Shown here piece after piece: positions 26,243 through 34,111 of a DNA stretch of 64,000 nucleotides. Below the pieces are notes generated by a model, which worked only from the letters and a program-made list of their open reading frames with translations, did not search any database and was not told the DNA's origin. The stretch covers positions 25,684 to 89,683 of the forward strand of contig JAAYCL010000023.1 of assembly GCA_012729785.1 (NCBI GenBank), written 5' to 3'. Position numbers and translations under genes: made by a program. Position 1 is the stretch's first letter. Each line of letters begins with the position of its first letter. This stretch comes from Chlamydiota bacterium. Its GTDB lineage: Bacteria > Auribacterota > Tritonobacteria > UBA1439.

Positions 26243-27421
26243 ATGCCGTTCCTGGACAAGGTGCTGCCGCGGATCGACCGGGTCGACCGGGACCGGCTCG
26301 GCGGCATGCTCACGACGCTCGCGCGCGAGCGCGACCTGTTCCGGCAGGTGTTCAACCTGCTCGGCGAGGGGATCGTCGTCACCGACCGGGAGGGGAAAGT
26401 CACCTTCGCCAACCGGTCCGCGGACTCGATGCTGACGGCGGGCAGGGAGACGCTGGAGGGGATGCGCCTGGCCGACGTCCTCCCCGACGCCCGGCTCCGC
26501 CGCTTCATCGCGGAGGCGCTCAGGGGGCGCGTGGGGATACTCGCCCGCGAGATGACCGTGGAGCGCCCGGCGCCCGAGCACCTCACGGTCACCGTGATGC
26601 CGATCGACGAGCAGGGGGGCGCCTTCGACGGGGCGGTCTTCATCTTCAGGGTCACCACCGCGGAGATGCGCAGGCAGGCGCGGCACGCCCAGATGAAGCG
26701 GATGCAGGCGTTCGGGATGATGGCGGCGGGGATCGCCCACGAGATCGGGAACCCGTTGAACAGCCTCGATATCCACCTTCAGCTCATCGGGCGCAAGATC
26801 AGGCTCTTGCAAGGGGCGGGGAAGGCCGAGCTCGCGGAACTCCTCGGCGTCGCCCAGGAGGAGGTCAAGCGCCTCGAGCGGATCGTCGGCGGGTTCCTGA
26901 AGGCGGCGCGCCCGGAGCCCCCCGCGTTCACGGAGGCGGAGGTGACCGATATCCTCGACCGGACGATCGCCCTGATGGAGCCCGAGATGCGGCAGGCGGG
27001 GATCGCGGTCGAGCGGCGCTACGAGCCGTTCGTCCCCCCGGTGCTGTGCAGCCCCGACCATCTGCGGCAGGTCTTCATCAACCTGCTCAAGAACGCGGTC
27101 CATGCGATGCGCGGGGGGGGGACGATCCGCATCGGGGCGGGGGTCGAGCGCGGGCAGGTGGCGGTGACGGTCGCCGACAGCGGCTGCGGCATCCCCGGGG
27201 ACCAGCTCGGCAGGATCTTCGAGCCGTACTTCACCACGAAGGAGGAGGGGAGCGGTCTCGGCCTCGTGATCGTGGAGCGGCTCGTGAACTCGCACGGGGG
27301 GGACCTTGCGGTGTCGAGCGCGCCGGGGAAGGGGACGACGATCACGGTGCGCATCCCGGTGCCGGCGAAGTACGGCAAGCTCCTCACCGGGGGCAGCGAT
27401 GTCAACGGGGAGCGCGCGTGA
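26243..27421 (+). CDS. PAS-domain sensor histidine kinase, NtrB-like
   Basis: 392 residues. A PAS domain (about residues 32-140, with GEGIVVTDREGKVTFANRSA) precedes the dimerisation domain with phospho-acceptor His166 in AAGIAHEIGNPLNSL, then an ATPase domain with N box INLLKNAVHAM, DSGCGIP and GSGLGLVIVERL. No membrane segment is present, so it senses a cytoplasmic cue. It is followed by its response regulator four bases after the stop. Confidence 0.92.
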   Translation: MPFLDKVLPRIDRVDRDRLGGMLTTLARERDLFRQVFNLLGEGIVVTDREGKVTFANRSADSMLTAGRETLEGMRLADVLPDARLRRFIAEALRGRVGILAREMTVERPAPEHLTVTVMPIDEQGGAFDGAVFIFRVTTAEMRRQARHAQMKRMQAFGMMAAGIAHEIGNPLNSLDIHLQLIGRKIRLLQGAGKAELAELLGVAQEEVKRLERIVGGFLKAARPEPPAFTEAEVTDILDRTIALMEPEMRQAGIAVERRYEPFVPPVLCSPDHLRQVFINLLKNAVHAMRGGGTIRIGAGVERGQVAVTVADSGCGIPGDQLGRIFEPYFTTKEEGSGLGLVIVERLVNSHGGDLAVSSAPGKGTTITVRIPVPAKYGKLLTGGSDVNGERA

Positions 27422-27425
27422 GGCG

Positions 27426-28754
27426 ATGAAACCGGTTATTCTGATCGTCGACGACGAGAAGAACACCCGCGAGGGGCTCCGGAGGGGGCTGGAGTCGCCC
27501 GCGCACGAGCTGCTGCTCGCCGCCGACGCGGCCGAGGCGCTCGGGGTGCTCACGACGCGGAAGGTGGACCTCGTCCTCACCGACCTCAGGATGCCGGGGG
27601 AGAGCGGCCTCGACCTGATGCGCCGCGCCCGGGCGGCAAAATCCGACGCGATCTTCATCCTCCTCACCGCCTACGGGACCGTCGAGACCGCGGTCCAGGC
27701 GATGAAGGAGGGGGCGTACGACTACCTGACCAAGCCGGTGAACCTCGACGAGCTCGGGATGATGGTGCACCGCGCGATCGCCTCCCGGCGGCCTAGCGAC
27801 GAGGAGGCGGCGGGGAGGGGATTCGACGCGCTCATCGGCGACAGCCTGGCGATGGCGCGGATCAAGGGCCTCGTCAGGCAGGTCGCGCCGACGCGGGCGA
27901 CCGTCCTCATCGAGGGGGAGAGCGGCACGGGGAAGGAGCTCATCGCCCGCGCGATCCATTCCCTGAGCGACCGGAGCGCCCGCCCGTTCGTCGCGGTGCA
28001 CTGCGCCGCCCTGGCGGAGGGGGTGCTCGAGAGCGAGCTCTTCGGCCACGAACGGGGCGCCTTCACCGGCGCCGTCCGTCGCCATCTCGGCCGCTTCGAG
28101 ATGGCCGACCGGGGCACGCTCTTCCTCGACGAGGTGGGCGACACGGCCCCGGGGACGCAGGTGAAGCTGCTCCGCGTCCTCCAGGAGCAAACGTTCGAGC
28201 GCGTCGGCGGGACGGAGACGGTCAACGTCGATGTCCGCCTCATCACCGCGACGAACGCCTCGCTCGAGAAACTGATGCGCGAGGGCCGGTTCCGCGAGGA
28301 TCTGTTCTACCGTTTGAACGTCATCCGGCTCGAGGTGCCCCCCCTGCGCGACCGGAAGGAGGATATCCCCCTGCTCGCGGCGGCGTTCCTCAACGAGTTC
28401 AACGCGCTCAACGGAACGCGGATCTCCGGCTTCGCCCCCGACGCCCTCGCCGCGCTTGCCGCCTACGGCTGGCCGGGGAACGTCAGGGAGCTGCGCAACT
28501 GCGTCGAGGGGCTCGTCGTGCTCTGCCGCGGGACGGAGATCGCCCTCTCCGACCTGCCGGGCAAGATCCGCGAAGGGGCGCAGGAGGCCGGCGACACGCC
28601 GCGGGCGCCGGGCGGCGCAACGATCCGGGACGCGGAACGGAAGATGATCGAGGATGCGCTGGCGAAGGCCGGCGGCTCGCGGACCGAGGCGGCCCGCGCC
28701 CTCGGCATCAGCCGCCGCACGCTGCACCGCAAGATCAACCGGTACGGCCTGTGA
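27426..28754 (+). CDS. Sigma-54-dependent response regulator, NtrC family
   Basis: 442 residues in three domains: a receiver with Asp9, Asp10, phospho-acceptor Asp53 (TDLRMP) and Lys in TKPVN; a central AAA+ ATPase (about 140-380) with Walker A GESGTGKE, an intact GAFTGA sigma-54 loop, Walker B LFLDEV and R-fingers; and a Fis-type helix-turn-helix at the end (RTEAARALGISRRTLHRKI). It should activate sigma-54 promoters on phosphorylation by the adjacent kinase. I could not find a convincing GG-N10-GC type sigma-54 site in the window. Confidence 0.94.
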   Translation: MKPVILIVDDEKNTREGLRRGLESPAHELLLAADAAEALGVLTTRKVDLVLTDLRMPGESGLDLMRRARAAKSDAIFILLTAYGTVETAVQAMKEGAYDYLTKPVNLDELGMMVHRAIASRRPSDEEAAGRGFDALIGDSLAMARIKGLVRQVAPTRATVLIEGESGTGKELIARAIHSLSDRSARPFVAVHCAALAEGVLESELFGHERGAFTGAVRRHLGRFEMADRGTLFLDEVGDTAPGTQVKLLRVLQEQTFERVGGTETVNVDVRLITATNASLEKLMREGRFREDLFYRLNVIRLEVPPLRDRKEDIPLLAAAFLNEFNALNGTRISGFAPDALAALAAYGWPGNVRELRNCVEGLVVLCRGTEIALSDLPGKIREGAQEAGDTPRAPGGATIRDAERKMIEDALAKAGGSRTEAARALGISRRTLHRKINRYGL

Positions 28755-28986
28755 ACCGCCTGGGGCACGGGCGCGCGCGCGGGCGCGCGAATGCCGCACA
28801 CATCCGTGCGGCGGCATCCGCCGAGGCGCGGTCGAGGCGTGGAATCGCGGCGCGCGGCTGCGAGGCGCCGAGCCCGCAGGGTGGGGATGGGGCCGCCGTG
28901 CATAGGGCCGCGTGCACGCGCTTGCCGGACCAGTCCGGCAGGTCCGACGTCCCGGGCGCATGCCGCGAAGGCGGGGGAAAGCGGGG

Positions 28987-29565
28987 ATGAACGGATACAG
29001 ACCGGGCATGATCGCGTGCGTCGCGCTCGCGTTCGGGGCGCCGCTGGTGTGCGCGTGCGCCGCGCACGCCGCCAAGGATTTTTCCGTGGCGGAATCGCGC
29101 ATCGGCATCACGCCGCCCGACGCGGCCGGGATCGTGACCCTCTCGGGCCCCCCGGGGACCGTCTTCTTCGGCCGGAATCCCGCCGCCACCTTCACGATAG
29201 AGAACAAGAGCGCCAGGCCCAAGCGCCCCCCCGGCCAGGGGATCGTGGGGCCCGACGGGGGGTTCAGCGCCCGTATCGCCGGCGCCACCGGCGACAAGAT
29301 CAAGCTGAAGATCAGCCTGATCACCGGCAAGAACAAGAGCGTGACGCTGAAGGTCCCCCCCGGAATGGCGCCATCGGCCTCCTCGCCTGTCGTGGCGCCC
29401 AGGACGGACGTGATCTCCCAATCCCCGTACCGGCCGTGGGTACGCCCGGCTGAGCCGACGCCGGAGATCACCATCAACTACCGGGACGCCCCTTCGCGGC
29501 CGTCCCCGGCGCCCGTCGATCCCGACGCCGAAATCCGCACGAGTGGCGTCCTGCCGCCGGAGTGA
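28987..29565 (+). CDS. Small secreted protein of unknown function
   Basis: 192 residues with a signal peptide (MIACVALAFGAPLVCACAAHAA). A central beta-rich segment has GPPGTVFFGRNPAATFTIEN, DGGFSARIAGATGDKIKLKIS and GKNKSVTLKVP, the rhythm of a bacterial Ig-like domain, and the last 70 residues are Pro-rich and probably disordered. A GGGG ribosome-like run precedes ATG 28987. It is not recognised as a named family. It lies 232 bases after the regulator. Confidence 0.65.
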   Translation: MNGYRPGMIACVALAFGAPLVCACAAHAAKDFSVAESRIGITPPDAAGIVTLSGPPGTVFFGRNPAATFTIENKSARPKRPPGQGIVGPDGGFSARIAGATGDKIKLKISLITGKNKSVTLKVPPGMAPSASSPVVAPRTDVISQSPYRPWVRPAEPTPEITINYRDAPSRPSPAPVDPDAEIRTSGVLPPE

Positions 29566-29620
29566 ATAAGACAAGTGATAATGGGTCAGTTCGGGGGGGT
29601 AGTCTTTTGGATCTCATCCC

Positions 29621-29694
29621 CGCGGAAGCAGGGATCCAGCATTGGATCGCATAGTGCTGGATTCCTGCTTCCCGCCTGCCGGATGGCGGGCAGG
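29621..29694. repeat. Inverted-repeat intergenic element, copy 1
   Basis: The arms 29621-29641 and 29655-29675 are complementary apart from about two mismatches in the core (CGGAAGCAGG against CCTGCTTCCC, then ATCCAGCA). A second small hairpin, CCTGCC with GGCAGG (29675-29694), follows. The core resembles the element at 45794-45868, and such CGGAAGCGGGAATCCAG repeats are common between genes in environmental genomes. Confidence 0.75.
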
Positions 29695-29697
29695 TCG

Positions 29698-29731
29698 TCG
29701 GAAGGACAAACTACTCGGAAGGACAAACTAC
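29698..29731 (+). repeat. 17-bp direct tandem duplication
   Basis: The unit TCGGAAGGACAAACTAC occurs twice without a gap at 29698-29714 and 29715-29731. It lies between the inverted-repeat element and the NYN promoter. Confidence 0.9.
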
Positions 29732-29781
29732 TATGGAGTTCCCCCTATAACTGCCCCTTGCTGACAAGTGGCAATCGGATA

Positions 29782-29809
29782 TTGACAAGGTAAACCACTG
29801 TGATATTAT
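29782..29809 (+). promoter_or_regulatory. Very strong extended -10 promoter for the NYN gene
   Basis: TTGACA (29782-29787), a 16-base spacer and TATTAT (29804-29809) preceded by TGA in extended -10 position. Transcription should start near 29816. This is the best consensus promoter in the window, in a clearly AT-richer patch. Confidence 0.8.
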
Positions 29810-29825
29810 ATGGGCAGAAGTTGAT

Positions 29826-29868
29826 CCCCGTCCGACACGCCGAAAGGCCTCGGACGGGGTTATTTTTT
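29826..29868 (+). terminator. Intrinsic terminator/attenuator in the NYN leader
   Basis: The arms CCCCGTCCGA (29826-29835) and TCGGACGGGG (29850-29859) form a perfect 10-bp stem with a 14-base loop, followed by TTATTTTTT (29860-29868). It lies about ten bases after the predicted transcription start and before the NYN start codon. A second stem, GGCCTCGG (29846-29853) with CCGAGGCC (29870-29877), overlaps it and would hide the GAGG ribosome site, so the two structures exclude each other. Confidence 0.8.
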
Positions 29869-29881
29869 CCCGAGGCCCACC

Positions 29882-30511
29882 ATGCCCGTTGAACCCGCCC
29901 AAAAGCGCGCCATTACCTTTGTTGACGGCCAGAATCTGTTCTTCGCCGTGAAGGATGTCTTCGGCTATGCATATCCGAATTATGATGTTATGGCTCTCTC
30001 AAAGGCAGTCTGTCGCTTGCAGAATTGGCACCTTCGGCAGGCGCGCTTTTACACGGGAGTGCCCGATCAGACCGATAATGCATTCTGGCATCATTTCTGG
30101 AATCATAAGCTGGCGATAATGGGACGGCATGGCGTGCATGTATTTTCGCGCTCCCTCCGCTACCGCAATCGGCGAGTCCGGCTGCCCGATAGCACGCAGC
30201 ACACATTCACTTCCGGAGAGGAAAAGGGTATTGATGTTCGAATCGCCATCGATGTGATCCGCCTTGCGCACAGTCGGGAGTACGACGTCGCCGTCATCTT
30301 CAGCCAGGATCAGGATCTGTCGGAGGTTGCCGATGAGGTGCGCGTCATCGCGAAAGAGCAGAACCGCTGGATCAAGGTTGCCTCCGCCTTCCCGGTGAGC
30401 CCTGTGGTGACGAGGGCGCGCGGCATAAACAAGACTGACTGGATCCGTATCGACCGCACCACATATGACACCTGTATCGATTCCAGGGATTATCGCTCCA
30501 TTGGGACATAG
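29882..30511 (+). CDS. NYN-domain (PIN-like) putative ribonuclease
   Basis: 209 residues. The NYN/LabA-type fold is shown by the N-terminal FVDGQNLFF, the central EKGIDVRIAIDVIRLA and the late VIFSQDQDLSEVADEV, which place conserved Asp residues for metal binding. Proteins of this family are predicted RNA endonucleases, some acting in RNA decay or defence. GC content, mainly at third positions, is much lower than in all neighbours, suggesting transfer. GAGG six bases upstream supports ATG 29882. A promoter and terminator sit in its short leader. No antitoxin gene is seen next to it. Confidence 0.82.
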   Translation: MPVEPAQKRAITFVDGQNLFFAVKDVFGYAYPNYDVMALSKAVCRLQNWHLRQARFYTGVPDQTDNAFWHHFWNHKLAIMGRHGVHVFSRSLRYRNRRVRLPDSTQHTFTSGEEKGIDVRIAIDVIRLAHSREYDVAVIFSQDQDLSEVADEVRVIAKEQNRWIKVASAFPVSPVVTRARGINKTDWIRIDRTTYDTCIDSRDYRSIGT

Positions 30512-30568
30512 CCGGACCAAAACGGCCCAATTGGATAGTGGTCATTCGTTTGTCATTTGAGCTTCAGC

Positions 30569-30600
30569 ATTCTCCGTGCCCTCCGTGTCTCTGTGGTGAA
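30569..30600 (+). repeat. Half-element of the obg-proB repeat type
   Basis: Consecutive CTCCGTG, CTCCGTG and CTCTGTGGTGAAA resemble one arm of the palindromic element at 17573-17737 and similar spacer repeats in environmental genomes. It lies directly before the zinc-ribbon gene. Confidence 0.55.
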
Positions 30601-30609
30601 AATTGCTTT

Positions 30610-30804
30610 ATGGATGAGTACGTGCGGTGCCCGCACTGCGGCGGCGACACGCCGGACGAGAACCTCAACTGCATCTACTGCGGGGAGGCGTTCCCCGCCG
30701 CGCTCGGCGTCTTCGGCGCCCTGCGCTACGGCTGGAGGGGCGTCTTCTGCGCCGCTGTCGCCCTCGTTTTGATCCTCTCCATCCTCGCCTGGCTCGTCGT
30801 GTAA
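30610..30804 (+). CDS. Small zinc-ribbon, single-TM protein
   Basis: 64 residues. An N-terminal zinc ribbon (CPHCGG then CIYCGE) is followed by a C-terminal transmembrane helix (GVFCAAVALVLILSILAWLVV, residues 44-64). It is probably a tail-anchored small membrane protein of unknown role. ATG 30610 is the first start that gives the ribbon at the N terminus; no clear ribosome site is visible because the repeat half-element abuts it. The GC-rich codon use matches the chromosome, not the NYN gene. Confidence 0.6.
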   Translation: MDEYVRCPHCGGDTPDENLNCIYCGEAFPAALGVFGALRYGWRGVFCAAVALVLILSILAWLVV

Positions 30805-30937
30805 CCGTCCGCACCCTGCGCCTCGACGCGCATATTCCCGCTCCCGCATCCCGGCCTGCCCTCGCGTCATGGGAGGGAGGATGCCGCGCGGATCGTCCGC
30901 CCTGCGCGCCGCGCCCCGCCCGTAGCGCGCGTCCCTC

Positions 30938-30966
30938 TTCCGAAGAGGCCCGCGGGGGGTTATACT
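30938..30966 (+). promoter_or_regulatory. Candidate promoter giving a leaderless mRNA
   Basis: TTCCGA (30938-30943), 17 bases, and TATACT (30961-30966). With a normal 6-7 base discriminator, transcription would begin on the A of the ATG at 30973. No Shine-Dalgarno is present, consistent with a leaderless message. Confidence 0.5.
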
Positions 30967-30972
30967 GGTGAC

Positions 30973-32451
30973 ATGGCCTCTATCGCGTTCTTCGGGATCT
31001 TCGGCGTAGCGACGGCCCTCTGCGCGGTTTCCGCCCCCGCGCAGGATACCGCCCTGCATGCGCAGGTCGAGCGCCGCATCGTTGAGATCACGGACGCCGC
31101 CCTCGTCCGGCACGGCATCCCCGGGGCGGTCGTGGGCGTCCGGATCGGCGGCGCGGGGACGTGGCTCGTGGCGCGCGGGAAGGCCGACCTCGACGCGGGC
31201 AGGGACGCGGAGGCCACCGACCCCATCCGCATCGGAAGCGTCACGAAGTCGTTTACGGCGGTCGCGGCGCTCCAGCTCGCCGACCGCGGCCTGCTCGATC
31301 TCGACGACGCGCTCGACCGGTTTGACGCCGGGGCGAAGGTGCCCCACGCCGCCGAGATCACCGTCCGGATGCTCCTCAATCACACGAGCGGCATCTTCGA
31401 CTATGCGAACGACGAGGTCTTCGAGGAGGATTTCGCCACGAAGCCCGACAAGACCTGGACACCGGAGGAGCTGGTGGATATCGCCGTATCGCACGGCCCC
31501 GACTTCCCGCCGGGCGCGCGCTGGGCGTACTCCAACACGAACTACATCCTCCTCGGGATGATCGCCGAGGAGGTCTCCGGCGAGTTTATCGGCGACCTCA
31601 TCCGCGAGAACATCGTCGAGCCGCTCGGGCTCGCCTGCACCGTGTGGCCCGACGGCCCCACGATGGAGGACCCCTGCCTGCATGGCTACTGGGACCCGGG
31701 ATGCACGGGCGTTCTCAAGGATTGCAGCAGGTACGAGCCGACCGCCGAGTTCGGCGCGGGTGCGATGATCTCCTGCGTCGAGGACCTCCTCGTGTGGGCG
31801 AAGGCGTTCGCGGAGGGGGCGCTGCTCGGCGAATCCGTCCGCCGGGAGCAGCGGACCCTGGTCGACGCCGGCGGGGGGGGGAGATGGGGCCTCGGCGTCT
31901 CATTCGTGCACGGATTCTACGGGCACGGCGGGAACATCCGGGGGTACGACATTTCGATGTACCATCTCCCGTCGCGGGACGCGTCGTTCGCGATCCTGCT
32001 CAACAGGCAGGTCGGCTGGGAAGAGTGCAGCGCGCCTGTCGTGGTTTCGGCGTCCATCTTCAAGGAGATCGCGGCGGAACTCGTCAAGGCATCCTCCCTC
32101 CTCCAGCTCGACCTGAACGGGCGGGAGGCGGCGGTGGGCGACACCGTGAGCGTCCTCGCGACCGCGGCGCACCTCGTGCCCCCCTTCGACGCCTACTGCG
32201 TCGTCGAGGATCCCGCGGGGACGCTCTTCTCCCTCGGTCCCGGCGGCGCGGTCATGCCGGGCGTCTCGCCGTTCGCCCGCGGCGTCCCCTTCGTCTCGGA
32301 TCCCGTGACCGTCGAGCTGTTCCGGGATCCGATCCCCCCGGGCCTGCGGCTCGGCCGCTACCGGGTCACGCTCGGCATCTGCGACCCGGGCGCCCGGCCC
32401 TCCCTCGACTCCGCCCGGGAATACCGGCAGGACCTGATCGCCATCCGCTGA
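30973..32451 (+). CDS. Secreted serine hydrolase, class C beta-lactamase family
   Basis: 492 residues. After a hydrophobic signal-like start (ASIAFFGIFGVATALCAVSA) the penicillin-binding fold shows SxxK (SVTK, near residue 92), YSN in WAYSNTNY, and the HxG motif in GHGGNIRGY. Extra beta-rich residues follow from about 380 to the end. This matches D-alanyl-D-alanine carboxypeptidase and esterase relatives; no evidence points to antibiotic resistance. The signal lacks the usual positive n-region. A -10 hexamer ends six bases before the ATG. Confidence 0.87.
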   Translation: MASIAFFGIFGVATALCAVSAPAQDTALHAQVERRIVEITDAALVRHGIPGAVVGVRIGGAGTWLVARGKADLDAGRDAEATDPIRIGSVTKSFTAVAALQLADRGLLDLDDALDRFDAGAKVPHAAEITVRMLLNHTSGIFDYANDEVFEEDFATKPDKTWTPEELVDIAVSHGPDFPPGARWAYSNTNYILLGMIAEEVSGEFIGDLIRENIVEPLGLACTVWPDGPTMEDPCLHGYWDPGCTGVLKDCSRYEPTAEFGAGAMISCVEDLLVWAKAFAEGALLGESVRREQRTLVDAGGGGRWGLGVSFVHGFYGHGGNIRGYDISMYHLPSRDASFAILLNRQVGWEECSAPVVVSASIFKEIAAELVKASSLLQLDLNGREAAVGDTVSVLATAAHLVPPFDAYCVVEDPAGTLFSLGPGGAVMPGVSPFARGVPFVSDPVTVELFRDPIPPGLRLGRYRVTLGICDPGARPSLDSAREYRQDLIAIR

Positions 32452-32738
32452 CTGGGCCATCCCCCCGTCATCGACCGCGCGCCATGTTCAATGCCAACGC
32501 CGGCGGGACGTGGCGGCGCAGACTCGGCGGCGCGCTCCCGGCCGGCAGAGGCGTATCCTGCAAGAGCACGGTTGTTGCGCGCGAAATCGCCCCCGCGGCC
32601 GGCGACTTTCAGGTCAGGTTCATGCTACACACTGCGATGCGCGAAATAAGCTGATTGAAAAGGAGTATTGGATTAAGATGGATGCGAGAGACCATTCGAG
32701 ATGGGAGATGGAGTAGAAGGAGCGGCGGAGGCGGCGGT
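32452..32738 (+). other. Intergenic region with a possible 12-codon reading frame
   Basis: 287 bases without a supported gene. A 12-codon frame (MDARDHSRWEME) runs from 32678 to 32716, with an AAGGAG about eleven bases upstream, just before the radical SAM gene. It could be a leader peptide, but there is no other sign of this. No promoter with two good hexamers was found. Confidence 0.4.
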
Positions 32739-33866
32739 ATGATCGCGATACGGAAGAGCCCCGACACCGCGGAGAAGCTCGCGACCCTGTCGCGCGACTC
32801 GCGCTACGACCTGGCGTGCGCCTGCGCGACGCGCGCGGACGAGCACCGCCGGCGATCCCCCGATGACACGTGGATCTACCCGGTGATCCATCCCGACGGG
32901 CGCGCGACCTTCCTGTTCAAGGTCCTGCTCTCCAACGAGTGCGTCAACCGCTGCGCCTACTGCCCCCTCCGGGCCGGGGCGGATATCGCCCGCTGCACCC
33001 TCGCCCCCGAGGAGCTGGCGCGGGCGTTCCTCTCCTACTACAGGGCGGGGCGGGTGAGCGGCCTGTTCCTGAGCAGCGCGGTGCGCGGGAGCCCCGACGA
33101 CACGATGGAGCGGATCAACCGCGTCGCAGTCTCCCTGCGCAGGGCGCGGTTCAGGGGCTACATCCACCTCAAGATCATCCCCGGGGCCTCGGACGCCGCG
33201 ATCGAGCAGGCGCTGGGCCTCGCCACGGCGGTGTCCCTGAACATCGAGACCGCCGGGGAGGCCAATTTCAGGCGCCTGGACACCGGGAAGGAGTACCTCC
33301 GCGACATCGTCAGGCCGATGCGTCTCATTGGCGCGCTCACCGCGAAGGGACGCCGCTACGCGGGGGTGAAACAGACGACGCAGTTCGTCGTGGGGGCCGC
33401 GCAGGAGACGGATGCGGAGCTCATCCGCTACACCTGGAGACTGTACAAGGGGCTGGGGCTGGCCCGGGTCTACTTCAGCGCCTACCAGCGCGCGGCGGGC
33501 TCCGCCGCGCTCTCCCCGGTCCGGGGCAACCGCGACCTCCTTATGCGCGAGCACCGGCTCTACCAGGCCGACTGGCTCATCAGAAAGTACGGTTTTGCCG
33601 CCGACGAGATACCGCTGGGGCCGGACGGGAACCTGTCGCTCGAGGCCGACCCGAAGGAGATCTGGGCGCGGGCGCACCCGGAGTTTTTCCCCGTCGCGGT
33701 CAACAGGGACGACGCCGCCCGGCTCCTCCGTGTGCCGGGGATAGGGCAGGTGGCGGCGAAGCGGATCCTGGCGCTGCGGCGGGACGGAACGAGCTTCCGC
33801 TCGCCGGAGGATCTCGCGCGGGCCGTCGTCCTGCGCGGGAAGGCCGTACCCTATCTGTCGTTCTGA
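32739..33866 (+). CDS. Radical SAM protein linked to DNA modification/repair
   Basis: 375 residues. The CxxxCxxC cluster motif is in NECVNRCAYC (near residue 70), binding a [4Fe-4S] and SAM. The barrel carries FKVLLSNE, FLSSAVRG and LNIETAGEANFRRL, and the C-terminal 60 residues contain a helix-hairpin-helix (RVPGIGQVAAKRILALR) that binds DNA. This combination matches the TIGR03916-type putative DNA repair radical SAM family, normally beside a uracil-DNA-glycosylase-like partner. No such partner lies in the window. ATG 32739 is chosen because it gives the normal N terminus; a GGAG-rich site precedes it. Confidence 0.87.
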   Translation: MIAIRKSPDTAEKLATLSRDSRYDLACACATRADEHRRRSPDDTWIYPVIHPDGRATFLFKVLLSNECVNRCAYCPLRAGADIARCTLAPEELARAFLSYYRAGRVSGLFLSSAVRGSPDDTMERINRVAVSLRRARFRGYIHLKIIPGASDAAIEQALGLATAVSLNIETAGEANFRRLDTGKEYLRDIVRPMRLIGALTAKGRRYAGVKQTTQFVVGAAQETDAELIRYTWRLYKGLGLARVYFSAYQRAAGSAALSPVRGNRDLLMREHRLYQADWLIRKYGFAADEIPLGPDGNLSLEADPKEIWARAHPEFFPVAVNRDDAARLLRVPGIGQVAAKRILALRRDGTSFRSPEDLARAVVLRGKAVPYLSF

Positions 33867-33901
33867 CCGTTCCTTCCGGGCCTTCCCCGCCCGCGGCTTC
33901 C

Positions 33902-33961
33902 TGTGACATTCTGTCCCACCTGCGACGGGACGGCCTGTCGACTCTGGGGCGGGATGTCACA
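33902..33961. promoter_or_regulatory. TGTGACAT...ATGTCACA dyad upstream of dnaK
   Basis: Eight-base perfect arms TGTGACAT (33902-33909) and ATGTCACA (33954-33961) lie about 150 bases before dnaK and 36 bases after the radical SAM stop. Adjacent bases are partly complementary, so it may also be a terminator stem. It is not a CIRCE element. Confidence 0.4.
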
Positions 33962-33990
33962 ACCGTTGCCTCGCCGCTCCGGCACTTCAA

Positions 33991-34019
33991 TTCCGCAACA
34001 CCTCGCGCCGCAGTATATT
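33991..34019 (+). promoter_or_regulatory. Candidate promoter for dnaK
   Basis: TTCCGC (33991-33996), a 17-base spacer and TATATT (34014-34019) in an AT-richer stretch. Transcription would start near 34026, giving an 86-base leader. The -35 is weak, so confidence is moderate. No sigma-32 consensus was found. Confidence 0.45.
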
Positions 34020-34111
34020 GCGTTTGCTTGAACGATTCGATCTCTCTTGGAACGCCGCGTGCTTACTAATGAGCGGGATTCCATCCGGGGATCCCCATAA
34101 GGAGGATGCAA

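Larger units (their letters stand above)
29566..29781. other. Lower-GC repeat-bearing intergenic stretch
   Basis: This region has no gene. It holds an inverted-repeat element (29621-29694), a duplicated 17-bp unit (29698-29731) and, at its end, the promoter of the NYN gene. Base composition is far lower in GC than the surrounding operons. Confidence 0.7.

Noticed and set aside
30973..32451. Antibiotic-resistance beta-lactamase
   Set aside because: The SxxK, YxN and HxG motifs are shared by the whole serine hydrolase family and the long C-terminal extension and context fit carboxypeptidase/esterase relatives rather than AmpC.
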